The position numbers were made by a program, and so were the translations under genes. A model generated the notes under the pieces. The model saw nothing but the letters and a program-made list of their open reading frames with translations. It had not been told where the DNA came from and ran no database searches. Below, one piece after another: positions 1 to 8,687 of a stretch of 64,000 nucleotides of DNA (its first letter is position 1; every line of letters starts with the position of its first letter). Source of the stretch: Amnibacterium sp. CER49. Lineage in GTDB: Bacteria > Actinomycetota > Actinomycetes > Actinomycetales > Microbacteriaceae. Location: NCBI RefSeq assembly GCF_029846255.1, contig NZ_JARVWQ010000001.1:1674001-1738000 (forward strand). Direction: 5' to 3'.

Positions 1-1
1 G

Positions 2-223
2 CGCTCCGCCGACCAGGGGCGCAGCGACGACACCGAGGACGTCATCCGTCACCGGCTCGCGGTCTACCAGGAGCAGACGCATCCCCTGATCGCCGTCTAC
101 GCGGAGCGCGGGCTGCTCCTCAGCGTGGACGCGCAGGGGCCGATGGAGACCGTGACGCAGCGCATCCACGACGCCCTCGACGGTGCCGTGCTGCGAGGGA
201 GCGGCGCCGCCTCGGCGGAATGA
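2..223 (+). CDS. adk: Adenylate kinase, C-terminal part (5' end outside window)
   Basis: The last 73 residues of adenylate kinase, the cytoplasmic enzyme that interconverts ATP + AMP and 2 ADP. The frame opens at the window edge and reads RSADQGRSDDTEDVIRHRL, the conserved adk segment with the R-x-DD-x5-R pattern that contacts nucleotide after the LID domain; it ends at TGA 221-223. In most actinobacteria adk follows secY and precedes map and infA. Here infA follows directly after 167 bases and no map (methionine aminopeptidase) gene lies between. The upstream part, including the P-loop, is not visible. Confidence 0.93.
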   Translation, partial: RSADQGRSDDTEDVIRHRLAVYQEQTHPLIAVYAERGLLLSVDAQGPMETVTQRIHDALDGAVLRGSGAASAE

Positions 224-224
224 T

Positions 225-254
225 TTCACTGCCCCCGGAGTTGTGGGCTAGGAT
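225..254 (+). promoter_or_regulatory. Candidate infA promoter
   Basis: A sigma-70-like pair: TTCACT at 225-230 and TAGGAT at 249-254, spaced 18 bases. The -35 starts two bases after the adk stop codon. The start would lie near 261, giving infA a leader of about 130 bases. This is inference from motifs only. The rest of the 224-390 gap shows no gene. Confidence 0.4.
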
Positions 255-390
255 CGTCCGTCGGCGTTCTGCCGTGCGATCCGCGCGGCTCGCCCTGGGC
301 CGTGGGGTCCGGGCTGAATCGGACGCGATCATCCCCGCATGACCAGCAGTCCGCTGTGGCGCGTCCACGGCGGTGTAACGAAGTGAGGCT

Positions 391-612
391 ATGGCCAAGA
401 AAGACGGAGTCATCGAGATCGAAGGCTCGGTGATCGAGGCGCTCCCCAACGCCATGTTCCGCGTGGAGCTGAGCAACGGGCACAAGGTCCTCGCGCACAT
501 CTCGGGCAAGATGCGGCAGCACTACATCCGCATCCTCCCCGAGGACCGGGTCATCGTCGAGCTGAGCCCGTACGACTTGACCCGTGGTCGCATCGTCTAC
601 CGCTACAAGTGA
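391..612 (+). CDS. infA: Translation initiation factor IF-1
   Basis: A complete 73-residue IF-1, a single OB-fold protein that sits in the A site of the 30S subunit during initiation. The sequence starts [20 protein letters not shown] and carries the family pattern [18 protein letters not shown] with the Arg/His-rich RNA-binding face ([11 protein letters not shown]). Length equals the usual 72-73 residues. A GTGAGG ribosome-binding site lies just before ATG 391. It leads the infA-rpmJ-rpsM-rpsK-rpoA-rplQ run, the conserved actinobacterial order. Confidence 0.98.
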   Translation: MAKKDGVIEIEGSVIEALPNAMFRVELSNGHKVLAHISGKMRQHYIRILPEDRVIVELSPYDLTRGRIVYRYK

Positions 613-686
613 GCGGCCGGACCACCTCGTCTGCTGAGAAGTAACGGCCGGGTCTCCCGGTACGAGGACAGCGAGAGAAGGAACCC

Positions 687-800
687 ATGAAGGTCAACCC
701 GTCGGTCAAGCCGATCTGCGACAAGTGCAAGGTCATCCGCCGGCACGGTCGCGTGATGGTGATCTGCGAGAACGTCCGCCACAAGCAGCGTCAGGGCTGA
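687..800 (+). CDS. rpmJ: 50S ribosomal protein L36
   Basis: A 37-residue L36 beginning [16 protein letters not shown]. It is the smallest 50S protein and binds 23S rRNA. The zinc ligands C11, C14, C27 and H32 are all present (CDKC, then IC, then RH), so this is the zinc-binding form and not the Cys-less paralogue. GAGAAGGAA provides a ribosome-binding site just before ATG 687. It lies 74 bases after infA and is followed by a strong hairpin. Confidence 0.97.
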   Translation: MKVNPSVKPICDKCKVIRRHGRVMVICENVRHKQRQG

Positions 801-808
801 TGGCGTCC

Positions 809-891
809 GGCTGCTCGGACCGCACGCGGGCCGAGCAGCCCCTCCACAACTGAACAGACTCTGGCGGCGCCAGAACCCGCACATGTGCGGG
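809..891 (+). terminator. Three consecutive hairpins between rpmJ and rpsM
   Basis: Arms 809-818 and 831-840 (GGCTGCTCGG/CCGAGCAGCC) form a perfect 10-bp stem. Arms 860-865 and 869-874 (TCTGGC/GCCAGA) form a 6-bp stem. Bases 876-891 (CCCGCACATGTGCGGG) are a perfect 16-base palindrome. The first could be a terminator or attenuator without a U tract; the others lie in the rpsM leader. Function is inferred. Confidence 0.45.
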
Positions 892-960
892 GGACACCTC
901 GGGACGGAGGCCCGGGCACCGGCGCCGCTCACACCTCCAGGAACGACAAGGAGCAGACGC

Positions 961-1341
961 ATGGCTCGTCTCGCCGGCGTCGACATCCCGCGCGAGAAGC
1001 GCGTGGAGGTCGCACTCACCTACATCTACGGCGTCGGTCGCACCCGTGCGGCCGAGACGCTCGCCGCTACCGGCATCAGCCCGGACGTCCGCGTCCGCGA
1101 CCTGACCGACGACCAGCTGGTCGCGCTCCGCGACCACATCGAGGGCTCCTACAAGGTGGAGGGCGACCTCCGCCGCGAGGTGGCCGCCGACATCCGCCGC
1201 AAGGTCGAGATCGGCTCCTACGAGGGCCTCCGCCACCGCCGCGGCCTCCCCGTGCGCGGTCAGCGCACGAAGACCAACGCGCGCACCCGCAAGGGCCCGA
1301 AGCGCACCGTGGCCGGCAAGAAGAAGGCCGGGCGCAAGTAG
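961..1341 (+). CDS. rpsM: 30S ribosomal protein S13
   Basis: A 126-residue S13, located in the head of the 30S subunit where it contacts P-site tRNA, S19 and the 50S subunit. It starts [20 protein letters not shown] and contains the helix-hairpin-helix segment [14 protein letters not shown] and the conserved [19 protein letters not shown] stretch, ending in a Lys/Arg-rich tail. The start at 961 is chosen over in-frame 883 because MARLAG is the family N-terminus and an AAGGAG motif lies at 948-953, seven bases upstream. Next is rpsK, 57 bases on. Confidence 0.98.
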   Translation: MARLAGVDIPREKRVEVALTYIYGVGRTRAAETLAATGISPDVRVRDLTDDQLVALRDHIEGSYKVEGDLRREVAADIRRKVEIGSYEGLRHRRGLPVRGQRTKTNARTRKGPKRTVAGKKKAGRK

Positions 1342-1398
1342 CGCCCTCGCGCGGTCGTCCCGCCGCGCGCACCGACACAGACCTCGTAGGAGAACCTC

Positions 1399-1800
1399 AT
1401 GGCAGCACCGAAGGCCGGCGCGGGCCGCAAGCCCCGCCGCAAGGAGAAGAAGAACGTCGCGATGGGCCAGGCCCACATCAAGTCGACGTTCAACAACACG
1501 ATCGTCTCGATCACCGACACCACGGGTGCCGTGATCAGCTGGGCGTCCTCGGGCGGCGTCGGCTTCAAGGGCTCGCGCAAGTCCACGCCGTTCGCGGCGC
1601 AGCTCGCGGCCGAGTCGGCCGCGCGTCAGGCGCAGGAGCACGGCATGAAGAAGGTCGACGTGTTCGTGAAGGGCCCGGGCTCGGGTCGCGAGACCGCGAT
1701 CCGCTCCCTCCAGGCCGCAGGCCTCGAGGTCGGCTCGATCAACGACGTGACGCCGCAGGCGCACAACGGCGTCCGACCGCCCAAGCGCCGCCGCGTCTAG
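1399..1800 (+). CDS. rpsK: 30S ribosomal protein S11
   Basis: A 133-residue S11 of the 30S platform, next to the mRNA exit. A basic N-terminal extension (about residues 1-20, KPRRKEKKN) precedes the conserved core [18 protein letters not shown]; the signature [14 protein letters not shown] and the C-terminal RPPKRRRV are intact. The ribosome-binding site is TAGGAG, five to six bases before ATG 1399. In many bacteria rpsD follows; here the next gene is rpoA, so rpsD must lie elsewhere. Confidence 0.98.
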   Translation: MAAPKAGAGRKPRRKEKKNVAMGQAHIKSTFNNTIVSITDTTGAVISWASSGGVGFKGSRKSTPFAAQLAAESAARQAQEHGMKKVDVFVKGPGSGRETAIRSLQAAGLEVGSINDVTPQAHNGVRPPKRRRV

Positions 1801-1807
1801 CGCGTCC

Positions 1808-1933
1808 CGGCCGACCCCGCCGCGCCGCCCGCGCGGCCGGGGCCGGCCGATGCCGTCCATCCTCCGCACGCACCGGCGCGTGCAGCACGCTTCAGCGCCT
1901 CGGCGCTGATCCGCGCCGGCCGCGTTCGGCCGG
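1808..1933 (+). other. Structured intergenic region before rpoA
   Basis: Three inverted repeats fill the rpsK-rpoA gap: 1808-1819/1838-1849 (12 bp, one mismatch, C/G only), 1893-1898/1903-1908 (CAGCGC/GCGCTG, CTCG loop) and 1916-1922/1927-1933 (CCGGCCG/CGGCCGG, CGTT loop). The first may end part of the upstream transcription; the last two would sit in the rpoA leader. No U tract and no clear promoter are seen. Confidence 0.35.
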
Positions 1934-1975
1934 AACCCCTCTGTGTCATATGGCGGACACGAAAGGAAACCACCA

Positions 1976-2965
1976 GTGCTCATCGCACAGCGCCCCACCC
2001 TCACCGAGGAGCCGATCTCGGAGTTCCGCTCGCGGTTCCTGATCGAGCCGCTCGAGCCGGGCTTCGGCTACACCCTCGGCAACTCCCTCCGTCGCACGCT
2101 GCTCTCCTCCATCCCGGGCGCAGCCGTCACCTCGATCCGTCTCGAGGGTGTGCAGCACGAGTTCACGACGATCCCCGGTGTGAAGGAGGACGTCACCGAG
2201 ATCATCCTGAACATCAAGCAGCTCGTGGTCTCCTCCGAGCACGACGAGCCGATCACCGCCTACCTGCGCAAGCAGAGCGAGGGCCCGGTGACCGCCGCCG
2301 ACATCTCCGCCCCCGCCGGCGTCGAGATCCACAACCCCGACCTGCTCATCGCGACGCTGAACGACAAGGCGCGCTTCGACCTCGAGCTCACGATCGAGCG
2401 CGGCCGCGGCTACGTGTCGGCGACGCAGAACCGCAGCGAGTTCAGCGAGGCCGGCCAGATCCCGGTCGACTCGATCTACTCGCCCGTGCTCAAGGTCACC
2501 TACCGGGTCGAGGCGACCCGTGCCGGTGAGCGCACCGACTTCGACCGTCTCGTGGTCGACGTCGAGACGAAGCCCGCGATCAGCCCGCGCGACGCGATCG
2601 CGTCGGCCGGTCGCACCCTCACCGAGCTGTTCGGCCTCGCCCGCGAGCTGAACAGCGCCGCCGAGGGCATCGAGATCGGGCCCGCCCCGGTCGACCAGGT
2701 GCTCTCGAGCGAGCTGTCGATGCCGATCGAGGACCTCGACCTCTCCGTGCGCTCCTACAACTGCTTGAAGCGCGAGGGCATCAACACGGTGAGCGAGCTC
2801 GTCGCCCTCTCGGAGACGCAGCTCATGAACATCCGCAACTTCGGGCAGAAGTCCGTCGACGAGGTGAAGGACAAGCTCACCGAGCTCGGCCTGTCGCTGA
2901 AGGACGCCGTGCCCGGGTTCGACGGTGCGCACTTCTACTCCGCCTACGACGACGAGGAGGCCTGA
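1976..2965 (+). CDS. rpoA: DNA-directed RNA polymerase subunit alpha
   Basis: A 329-residue RNA polymerase alpha subunit, which dimerises to nucleate core assembly. The N-terminal domain (about 1-235) has [11 protein letters not shown]-type sequence ([19 protein letters not shown]) and the assembly helix; a linker leads to the C-terminal domain (about 260-315) with the UP-element and activator-binding helices ([31 protein letters not shown]). GTG 1976 is chosen because it gives the family N-terminus [12 protein letters not shown] and sits six bases after GAAAGGAAA; an in-frame ATG-less extension to 1943 adds nothing conserved. rplQ follows after two bases. Confidence 0.97.
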   Translation: MLIAQRPTLTEEPISEFRSRFLIEPLEPGFGYTLGNSLRRTLLSSIPGAAVTSIRLEGVQHEFTTIPGVKEDVTEIILNIKQLVVSSEHDEPITAYLRKQSEGPVTAADISAPAGVEIHNPDLLIATLNDKARFDLELTIERGRGYVSATQNRSEFSEAGQIPVDSIYSPVLKVTYRVEATRAGERTDFDRLVVDVETKPAISPRDAIASAGRTLTELFGLARELNSAAEGIEIGPAPVDQVLSSELSMPIEDLDLSVRSYNCLKREGINTVSELVALSETQLMNIRNFGQKSVDEVKDKLTELGLSLKDAVPGFDGAHFYSAYDDEEA

Positions 2966-2967
2966 TC

Positions 2968-3582
2968 ATGCCCAGACCAGCGAAGGGTCCCCGCCTCGGG
3001 GGCGGACCGGCGCACGAGCGGCTGCTGCTCGCGGGGCTCGCCTCGCAGCTGTTCGAGCACCGTGCGATCACCACGACCGAGGCGAAGGCGAAGCGGGTGC
3101 GTCCGCTCGCCGAGCGTCTCGTCACGTTCGCGAAGCGCGGTGACCTGCACGCCCGCCGCCGGGTGCTCCGCACCATCGGTGACAAGGGTGTCGTGCACCA
3201 GCTGTTCACCGAGATCGCGCCGCTCGTCGCCGACCGTCCGGGTGGCTACACCCGGATCACGAAGACCGGCTACCGCAAGGGCGACAACGCCCCCATGGCC
3301 GTGATCGAGCTCGTGCTCGAGCCCGTGACCGCGAAGCGCCCCGCGCGTCGCGCCGCGGAGCCCGCCGCGAGCGACGTCGCCCCGACGCAGGCCTCCGCTC
3401 CGGAGGTCGCCCCGGCCGCCGCCGAGGACGAGTCGTCGCCCGCCGACGTGCCCGTGGAGGCCACGGACCGCGTCGAGGAGTCGGCGCCCGTCGAGGCCGA
3501 GACCGCGACGCCGGCCTCCGCCGAGGTCGAGGCCGACGCCGCCACGAAGTCCGACGACGAGAGCGGCAAAGCCGCCTCCTGA
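2968..3582 (+). CDS. rplQ: 50S ribosomal protein L17 with long acidic C-terminal tail
   Basis: A 204-residue L17. The core (about 1-117) starts [20 protein letters not shown] and includes [14 protein letters not shown]-type sequence ([20 protein letters not shown]) and [20 protein letters not shown], the 23S rRNA-binding fold. About 85 further residues are rich in Ala, Glu and Pro ([12 protein letters not shown]) and have no recognisable domain; such tails occur in actinobacterial L17, whereas the E. coli protein has 127 residues. It starts two bases after the rpoA stop, so translation is probably coupled. A strong terminator follows. Confidence 0.97.
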   Translation: MPRPAKGPRLGGGPAHERLLLAGLASQLFEHRAITTTEAKAKRVRPLAERLVTFAKRGDLHARRRVLRTIGDKGVVHQLFTEIAPLVADRPGGYTRITKTGYRKGDNAPMAVIELVLEPVTAKRPARRAAEPAASDVAPTQASAPEVAPAAAEDESSPADVPVEATDRVEESAPVEAETATPASAEVEADAATKSDDESGKAAS

Positions 3583-3596
3583 CCGTCGCCCACGAG

Positions 3597-3626
3597 AGGG
3601 CCGTCCCGCAGCAGCGGGGCGGCCCT
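3597..3626 (+). terminator. Terminator hairpin after rplQ
   Basis: Arms 3597-3609 (AGGGCCGTCCCGC) and 3614-3626 (GCGGGGCGGCCCT) pair over 13 positions with one G-U, around an AGCA loop. It lies 14 bases after rplQ and closes the ribosomal superoperon. There is no long U tract, as is common in high-GC actinobacteria. Confidence 0.8.
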
Positions 3627-3708
3627 GTCGCCGTCTCCCGGCCGTTCCGCAGCGGGGCCCGATCGGGTGCTGCCCGACTTGCGGAGCCGGGTCGATACGC
3701 TGCGGTTC

Positions 3709-4731
3709 ATGGCGAGCGAGGCGACCACGATCGAGGTCGACGGGCCCTCCGGGGTGCGCGAGATGCGCGTCTCCAGCCCGTCCCGGGTGCTCTGGCCCGA
3801 AGCCGGGGTCACGAAGCTCGAGCTCGCCGAGTACCTCGTCGCGGTGGCGGGCCCGTTCCTCGAGGCGAACGGCGACCGTGCGGTGTCCCTGCAGCGCTAC
3901 GGCGGCGATGTGACGGGGGAGTCGTTCTTCTCGAAGAACCCGCCGAAGGGCGCTCCCCAGTGGATCCGCTCGGTGGTCGTCACGTACCCGAGCAGCCGGA
4001 CGCATCCGCAGCTCGTGCTCGACGAGCCGGCCGCGATGGTGTGGGCCGCGCAGATGAACACCGTCGTCTTCCACGCCTGGCCCTCCCGGGCCGAGCGCTC
4101 CGACTTCCCGGATCAGCTGCGCATCGACCTCGACCCGCAGCCCGGCACCGCGTTCGCGGAGGCGCGGTCCGCCGCCTTCGGCATGCGGGACGTGCTCGCC
4201 GAGGCGGGACTCTCCGCCTACGTGAAGACGTCCGGCAACCGCGGGCTGCACTGCTACGCACCGATCCGGCCGGAGCACGAGTTCCTCGACGTGCGGCACG
4301 CGGTGATCGCCGCGGCACGCGAGCTCGAGCGCCGCACCCCGGAGACCGTCACGACGGCGTGGTGGAAGGAGCTGCGCGGCGAGCGGGTGTTCCTCGACTA
4401 CAACCAGGCCGCCCGCGATCGGACGATCGCGGGCGCCTACAGCCCGCGCCCGCTCCCTCTGGCGACCGTCTCGACGCCGGTCTCCTGGGACGAGCTCGAG
4501 GCGGGCGTCGATCCGCAGGCGTTCACCGTGCGGACGGTGCCGGGCCGGCTCGCCGAGCACGGCGACCCGTGGGCCGGCATGCACGAGTCCGCCGGCTCCA
4601 TCGACGTGCTGCTCGGCTGGTGGGAGCGGGACCTCGCGGACGGGCTCGGCGAGCTGCCGTTCCCGCCGGACTACCCGAAGATGCCGGGGGAGCCGCCTCG
4701 GGTCCAGCCGTCCCGCGCCCGGAACGTCTGA
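3709..4731 (+). CDS. Stand-alone LigD-type primase-polymerase (PrimPol-C-like)
   Basis: A 340-residue archaeo-eukaryotic primase-type polymerase, the same fold as the polymerase domain of bacterial LigD. Visible catalytic features are the metal-binding pair D140-L-D142 (RIDLDPQPG), the SGNRGLH motif at 175-181 with catalytic H181, and the third acidic residue D230 in FLDYNQAARDRT. ATG 3709 is preferred over in-frame GTG 3667 because a -10-like TACGCT ends seven bases before it, suggesting a leaderless mRNA. The gene converges on a patatin-like gene; an ATP-dependent ligase lies one gene further. Such a PrimPol-LigC pairing in mycobacteria acts in gap-filling excision repair. No Ku gene is in the window, so an end-joining role is unproven. 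Confidence 0.88.
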   Translation: MASEATTIEVDGPSGVREMRVSSPSRVLWPEAGVTKLELAEYLVAVAGPFLEANGDRAVSLQRYGGDVTGESFFSKNPPKGAPQWIRSVVVTYPSSRTHPQLVLDEPAAMVWAAQMNTVVFHAWPSRAERSDFPDQLRIDLDPQPGTAFAEARSAAFGMRDVLAEAGLSAYVKTSGNRGLHCYAPIRPEHEFLDVRHAVIAAARELERRTPETVTTAWWKELRGERVFLDYNQAARDRTIAGAYSPRPLPLATVSTPVSWDELEAGVDPQAFTVRTVPGRLAEHGDPWAGMHESAGSIDVLLGWWERDLADGLGELPFPPDYPKMPGEPPRVQPSRARNV

Positions 4732-4735
4732 GGCC

Positions 4736-5593
4736 TCAGCCCCACACCGCCCGCACCCGCTCGGCCTCGGCGAGCCCCTGCGCGTGCCCGGCGACCGCGC
4801 ACGGCACGCGCACCGAGTGCGCGAGCGAGTTCGTGCCGAACGCCGCGCGGGAGCCCGCGTCGGGCTCGATCAGGACCACCCGGGCGGTGCGCCGCAGGCG
4901 CTCGAGCGCCTGCGGCAGGCTCGGGCCGAGGGGGCTCACCGGCGGCTCGGGGTTGCAGGCGAGCACCACGACGCGCTCGGCGCCCTCGACGAGGTCGGCG
5001 TTCGTCGCGCTGCGCATGCCGCCGTCCATCCACCGCCGGCCGGCGAGCTCGACGACCGGGTAGACGAGCGGCACCGCGCAGCTCGCCGCGACCGCCGTGG
5101 CGAGGTCGGCGCCGCTGCCGCGGTCGAAGGCGCGGAAGGCGCCCGTGTCGGCATCGACCGCCGTGATCCTGAGGTCGCCCTCGGGCCAGTAGTCGCCGCC
5201 CACGAGCTCCTCGAACACCGCGACCTGCTCGCGCTGGTGCGAGGCGTCGAGCTGCAGCGCGAGCGCGCCGACCCGGGCACGTGCCTCCTGCTCGGAGCCG
5301 ATGGGGCCCGACAGGGCCTCGGCCATCGCGGCGCGGAAGCCCTCGACGTCGGGGATCTCGACGGGCGGGTGCTCCCGGTCCTCCTGCTCGCCCTCCGCCA
5401 CCACCGCGGCGTAGGACGCCGCGGACCGTCCGGAGCGCAGCAGGCAGCCCGCGACCGAGCCGGCCGACGTGCCGACGACGACGTCCGCCGCGGCCAGGTC
5501 GACGCCCGCCTCGGCGAGCCCGACGAGCACGCCCGTCTCCCAGGCGATGCCGGCGATCCCGCCGCCGCCCAGCACCAGCGCCGTCCCCGGCAT
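4736..5593 (-). CDS. Patatin-like phospholipase family protein
   Basis: A 285-residue patatin-fold serine hydrolase of the RssA/NTE type. The oxyanion loop GGGGIAG is at residues 9-15, the nucleophile elbow GTSAG at 41-45 (S43) and the catalytic aspartate in MDGGMR at D190, so the Ser-Asp dyad is intact. There is no signal peptide, pointing to a cytoplasmic or membrane-surface lipid acyl hydrolase; the substrate is unknown. Start 5593 (MPGTALVLGGGG) is preferred over 5620 because the domain begins at once. It is convergent with the primase-polymerase gene (four bases apart) and lies downstream of the ligase gene on the same strand. Confidence 0.88.
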   Translation of the reverse strand: MPGTALVLGGGGIAGIAWETGVLVGLAEAGVDLAAADVVVGTSAGSVAGCLLRSGRSAASYAAVVAEGEQEDREHPPVEIPDVEGFRAAMAEALSGPIGSEQEARARVGALALQLDASHQREQVAVFEELVGGDYWPEGDLRITAVDADTGAFRAFDRGSGADLATAVAASCAVPLVYPVVELAGRRWMDGGMRSATNADLVEGAERVVVLACNPEPPVSPLGPSLPQALERLRRTARVVLIEPDAGSRAAFGTNSLAHSVRVPCAVAGHAQGLAEAERVRAVWG

Positions 5594-5669
5594 CCGGTCC
5601 TCCCGTCCGGCCCGGTGCACGGTGCGGTCGGGCCCCGGAGGTTCTATCGCGACCGGCAGGGAGCCGTCT

Positions 5670-6722
5670 TCAGGCGAGCACCCGCCCGAGGTCGTAGGCG
5701 TGCGGCACCTCGAGCTGCGCGAAGGTGCAGGAGCGCGGATCGCGGTCCGGGCGCCAGCGCTCGAACTGCGCCGTGTGCCGGAAGCGGTCGCCCTCCATCT
5801 GGTCGTAGCGCACCTCGACGACGCGTTCCGGCCGCAGCCGGACGAACGAGACGTCCTTCGACGAGGAGAAGCGGCTGCGCTCGCCCTCGCCCCGCACCGG
5901 CTCCCCGTGCTCGTCGCGCTCGACGAGCGGCGCGAGCTCGTCGACGAGCTCGTCGCGCGTCCGCATCGGGAAGGCGCTGATGCCGCCGACCTGCGCGAGG
6001 CGGCCGGCCACCGTGTACAGGGCGACGAGCAGCGACCCGACCCCGTGCCCGCTCGCGTGCACCCGGTAGCCCGTCACGACGACGTCGGCCGTGCGGTGGT
6101 GCTTCACCTTGAGCATCGTCCGCTTGCCCGGGGCGTAGGGCAGGTCCTCCGGCTTCGCGACGACCCCGTCGAGGCCGGCGCCCTCGAACTCGGCGAGCCA
6201 CGCGGTGGCCGTATCCGGGTCGCGAGTCACCTGGGTGCGGAAGAGCGGCGGCTGCGGGTCGGGCAGGAACGCCTCGAGCGCGGCGCGGCGCTCGCCGAAC
6301 GGGACGTCGAGCAGCGACCGCTCCGCGGTCGCGAGGAGGTCGAACGCGACGAACGACGCCGGGGTCTCCACCGCCAGCTTCGCGATCCGGGACGCGGCGG
6401 GGTGGATGCGCTGCGCGAGGGCGTCCCAGTCGAGGCGCTGCGCGCCGGGCTCCCCGGTGGGCACGACCACCTCGCCGTCGAGCAGGCACGGCCCGGGCAG
6501 GATCCGGGCGAGCGCGTCCTGCAGCTCGGGGAAGTACCGGGTGAGCGGCTTGCCGCCCCGGCTGCCGATCTCCACCGTCTCGCCGTCGAAGGCGACGATG
6601 CCGCGGAACCCGTCCCACTTCGGCTCGTAGATGAGCCCCGGCCCGTCGGGAGGGGCGACCGGCACCTCGGCGACGGCCTTCGCGAGCATGGGTTCGACGG
6701 GGAGCTGCACGGGGAGCGGCAT
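5670..6722 (-). CDS. ATP-dependent DNA ligase (LigC type)
   Basis: A 350-residue ATP-dependent DNA ligase that seals nicks through a lysyl-AMP intermediate. Motif I is EPKWDG with K35 as the adenylated lysine. Further nucleotidyltransferase motifs follow: LLDGEVVVP, FVAFDLLA (motif III), DGVVAK (motif IV) and KVKHHRTADVV (motif V), then a C-terminal OB-fold. There is no polymerase or nuclease domain, so it is LigC-like and not a full LigD. The start 6722 gives MPLPVQLP; longer frames upstream are not conserved-looking. The nearby primase-polymerase (3709-4731) is its likely functional partner. Confidence 0.9.
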   Translation of the reverse strand: MPLPVQLPVEPMLAKAVAEVPVAPPDGPGLIYEPKWDGFRGIVAFDGETVEIGSRGGKPLTRYFPELQDALARILPGPCLLDGEVVVPTGEPGAQRLDWDALAQRIHPAASRIAKLAVETPASFVAFDLLATAERSLLDVPFGERRAALEAFLPDPQPPLFRTQVTRDPDTATAWLAEFEGAGLDGVVAKPEDLPYAPGKRTMLKVKHHRTADVVVTGYRVHASGHGVGSLLVALYTVAGRLAQVGGISAFPMRTRDELVDELAPLVERDEHGEPVRGEGERSRFSSSKDVSFVRLRPERVVEVRYDQMEGDRFRHTAQFERWRPDRDPRSCTFAQLEVPHAYDLGRVLA

Positions 6723-6815
6723 GCGCCCATCGTGGCGCGCTCGCCCCCGTCCGCGCGCCCCCGCGTTCCGCGGACGGCGCGGACGGCCCTCGCAGGTCTC
6801 GGGCAGGATGGGCCG

Positions 6816-7757
6816 GTGCTCGCCGCCGTCCCCCTGCCGACCGGTCCTGCCGGCGTGCGCTGGCGTCGGGCGACCGGGGCCGACACGGCCGCCGTCACCG
6901 CGTTCGCCGCCGCGGTCGCCGCCGCCGACGAGCCGGCGAACGTGCCGCCGCAGCGCGCGGTCGCGGCACTGCTCGAGCAGGGCGACGGGCGGGACGCGCT
7001 GCTCGCCGAGCGGGACGACGCGCTCGTCGCCTTCGGCGCGGTGCAGCGGCCGGGGTCCGCGTCGCCCGTGCGGCTCTCGGGCGGCGTGCTGCCGGGCGAG
7101 CGGGGTCGCGGGATCGGCCGGGCGCTGCTCGCCGCCCAGGTGACGCACGGCCGGGCGGTCGCGCCGGAGGGTCAGCCGCTCACGATGCGGGCGCCGGAGC
7201 GCGCGCCCGCGACCGCCCGGCTCGCCGCCCGCGCCGGATTCGTGCCCGAGCGGGTCTTCCTGCACCTGGTGCGCGACGCGGCGCCGCCGCCGTCGCCCAC
7301 CGAGCTGCCGGACGGGCTCGTCGCGAGGGCTCCCGAGCCGGCCGGCGACGACGCGCTCAGGGTGCTGAAGAACGCGGTGTTCGCCGACCACTGGCGGCCG
7401 AACGTCGAGACGCCGGAGACCTGGGCTGCGAAGCAGCTCGGTCCCCAGCTGCGCCGCGACCTCTCCCGGGTCGCCGTGCGACCGGACGGCTCGCCCGCCG
7501 CCTTCGTCGTGACCTGGGTCGAGGACGACGCTCCCGACCGCGCGTACATCGCCCTGGTCGGCACCGCGCGCGAGCTGCGCGGACGCGGTGCCGCACGGGC
7601 GCTGCTCGCCGACGTGCTGCAGGGCTGCGCCGCCGCCGCACTGCGGTGCGTGGTGATCGACGTCGACGGCGACAGCCCGACGCACGCCGATCGGCTCTAC
7701 GCGTCGCTCGGCTTCGAGCGCGCCTCGGCCGCCACCGTCTGGGCGCTGCAGCAGTGA
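6816..7757 (+). CDS. Two-domain GNAT acetyltransferase
   Basis: A 313-residue protein with tandem GNAT folds, a layout like mycothiol synthase and related N-acetyltransferases. The first domain has the acetyl-CoA loop in ERGRGIGRALLAA (about residues 90-103); the second has RGRGAARALLADVL (about 257-270) followed by SPTHADRLYASLGFERAS. The substrate cannot be told from sequence. GTG 6816 is chosen because the fold begins soon after it and no better start lies downstream. Its stop overlaps the GTG of truA (GTGA at 7754-7757), so the two are translationally coupled. Confidence 0.8.
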   Translation: MLAAVPLPTGPAGVRWRRATGADTAAVTAFAAAVAAADEPANVPPQRAVAALLEQGDGRDALLAERDDALVAFGAVQRPGSASPVRLSGGVLPGERGRGIGRALLAAQVTHGRAVAPEGQPLTMRAPERAPATARLAARAGFVPERVFLHLVRDAAPPPSPTELPDGLVARAPEPAGDDALRVLKNAVFADHWRPNVETPETWAAKQLGPQLRRDLSRVAVRPDGSPAAFVVTWVEDDAPDRAYIALVGTARELRGRGAARALLADVLQGCAAAALRCVVIDVDGDSPTHADRLYASLGFERASAATVWALQQ

Positions 7758-8641
7758 GCGAGGCCACCCGCGTCCGCCTCGATCTCGCCTACGACGGCAC
7801 GCACTTCGCCGGCTGGGCGAGGCAGGCGGGGGAGCAGCGCACGGTGCAGGGCGTGCTCGAGGCGGCGCTCGCCACCGCCACCGCCCGCGCCGGCGGCGAA
7901 CCGCCGCGGCTCGTCGTCGCCGGCCGCACCGACGCGGGCGTGCACGCCACCGGTCAGGTCGCCCATGTCGACCTCGCGCCCGCGCAGCTCGCCGCCCTCG
8001 CCCGTCGCGACCGGCCGCCGCAGGACGTGAGCGGCCTCGCCCTGCGGCTCACGGGCATGCTCGCCGCGCGCGGCGACGTGGTCGTGCACCGTGCGACGCC
8101 GGCCCCGGACGGCTTCGACGCCCGGTTCTCGGCGGTGTTCCGGCGCTACCGGTACCGGATCGCCGACGCGGCCGTCGCCCGGAACCCGCTCGACCGGCAT
8201 CGGACGCTCGCCGTCGCGCGCGCGGTCGACGACGCCCGCATCCGCGCCGCCGCGGAGGGGCTGCTCGGGCTGCACGACTTCGCCGCCTACTGCCGCCCGC
8301 GTCCCGGCGCGACGACCATCCGCACCCTGCAGGCGCTCACCTGGAGCCGGGAGCCCGACGGCGTGCTCGTCGCCGACGTGCGCGCCGACGCCTTCTGCCA
8401 CGGCATGGTGCGGGCGCTCGTCGGTGCATCGATCGCGGTCGGCCTCGGCCGGCTGCCGCCCGAGCGCCTCGCGCAGCTGCTCGACGCCGACCGTCGCTCG
8501 AGCGAGTACGCGACCGCGCCCGCCCACGGTCTCACGCTCGTCGAGGTCGGCTACCCGGACGACGACGAGCTCGCCGCGCAGGCCGAGCGGGCCCGCGCGA
8601 GACGCCTGGCGCCGGGCGCTCCCGCGATCAGGTACCCTTGA
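7754..8641 (+). CDS. truA: tRNA pseudouridine(38-40) synthase
   Basis: A 295-residue TruA, which isomerises uridines 38-40 in the anticodon stem of tRNAs. The catalytic aspartate is D60 in [15 protein letters not shown]; the N-terminal [14 protein letters not shown] and the C-terminal [17 protein letters not shown] match the family. It starts with GTG inside the acetyltransferase stop. In many bacteria truA follows rplQ and precedes rplM; here a repair and acetyltransferase block of about 4 kb has been placed between rplQ and truA. The -35-like TTGACC overlaps its stop and may serve rplM. Confidence 0.95.
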   Translation: MSEATRVRLDLAYDGTHFAGWARQAGEQRTVQGVLEAALATATARAGGEPPRLVVAGRTDAGVHATGQVAHVDLAPAQLAALARRDRPPQDVSGLALRLTGMLAARGDVVVHRATPAPDGFDARFSAVFRRYRYRIADAAVARNPLDRHRTLAVARAVDDARIRAAAEGLLGLHDFAAYCRPRPGATTIRTLQALTWSREPDGVLVADVRADAFCHGMVRALVGASIAVGLGRLPPERLAQLLDADRRSSEYATAPAHGLTLVEVGYPDDDELAAQAERARARRLAPGAPAIRYP

Positions 8642-8687
8642 CCGTCCGCGTGGCTCGTCCGCGCGGTCCGATCGAGCCCTCCACCCG

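Noticed and set aside
3709-6722. A classical Ku/LigD end-joining locus
   Set aside because: No Ku gene, no nuclease domain, and polymerase and ligase are separate proteins.
5469-6815. Long upstream extension of the two-domain acetyltransferase frame
   Set aside because: It is antisense to the patatin-like and ligase genes; the fold begins after 6816.
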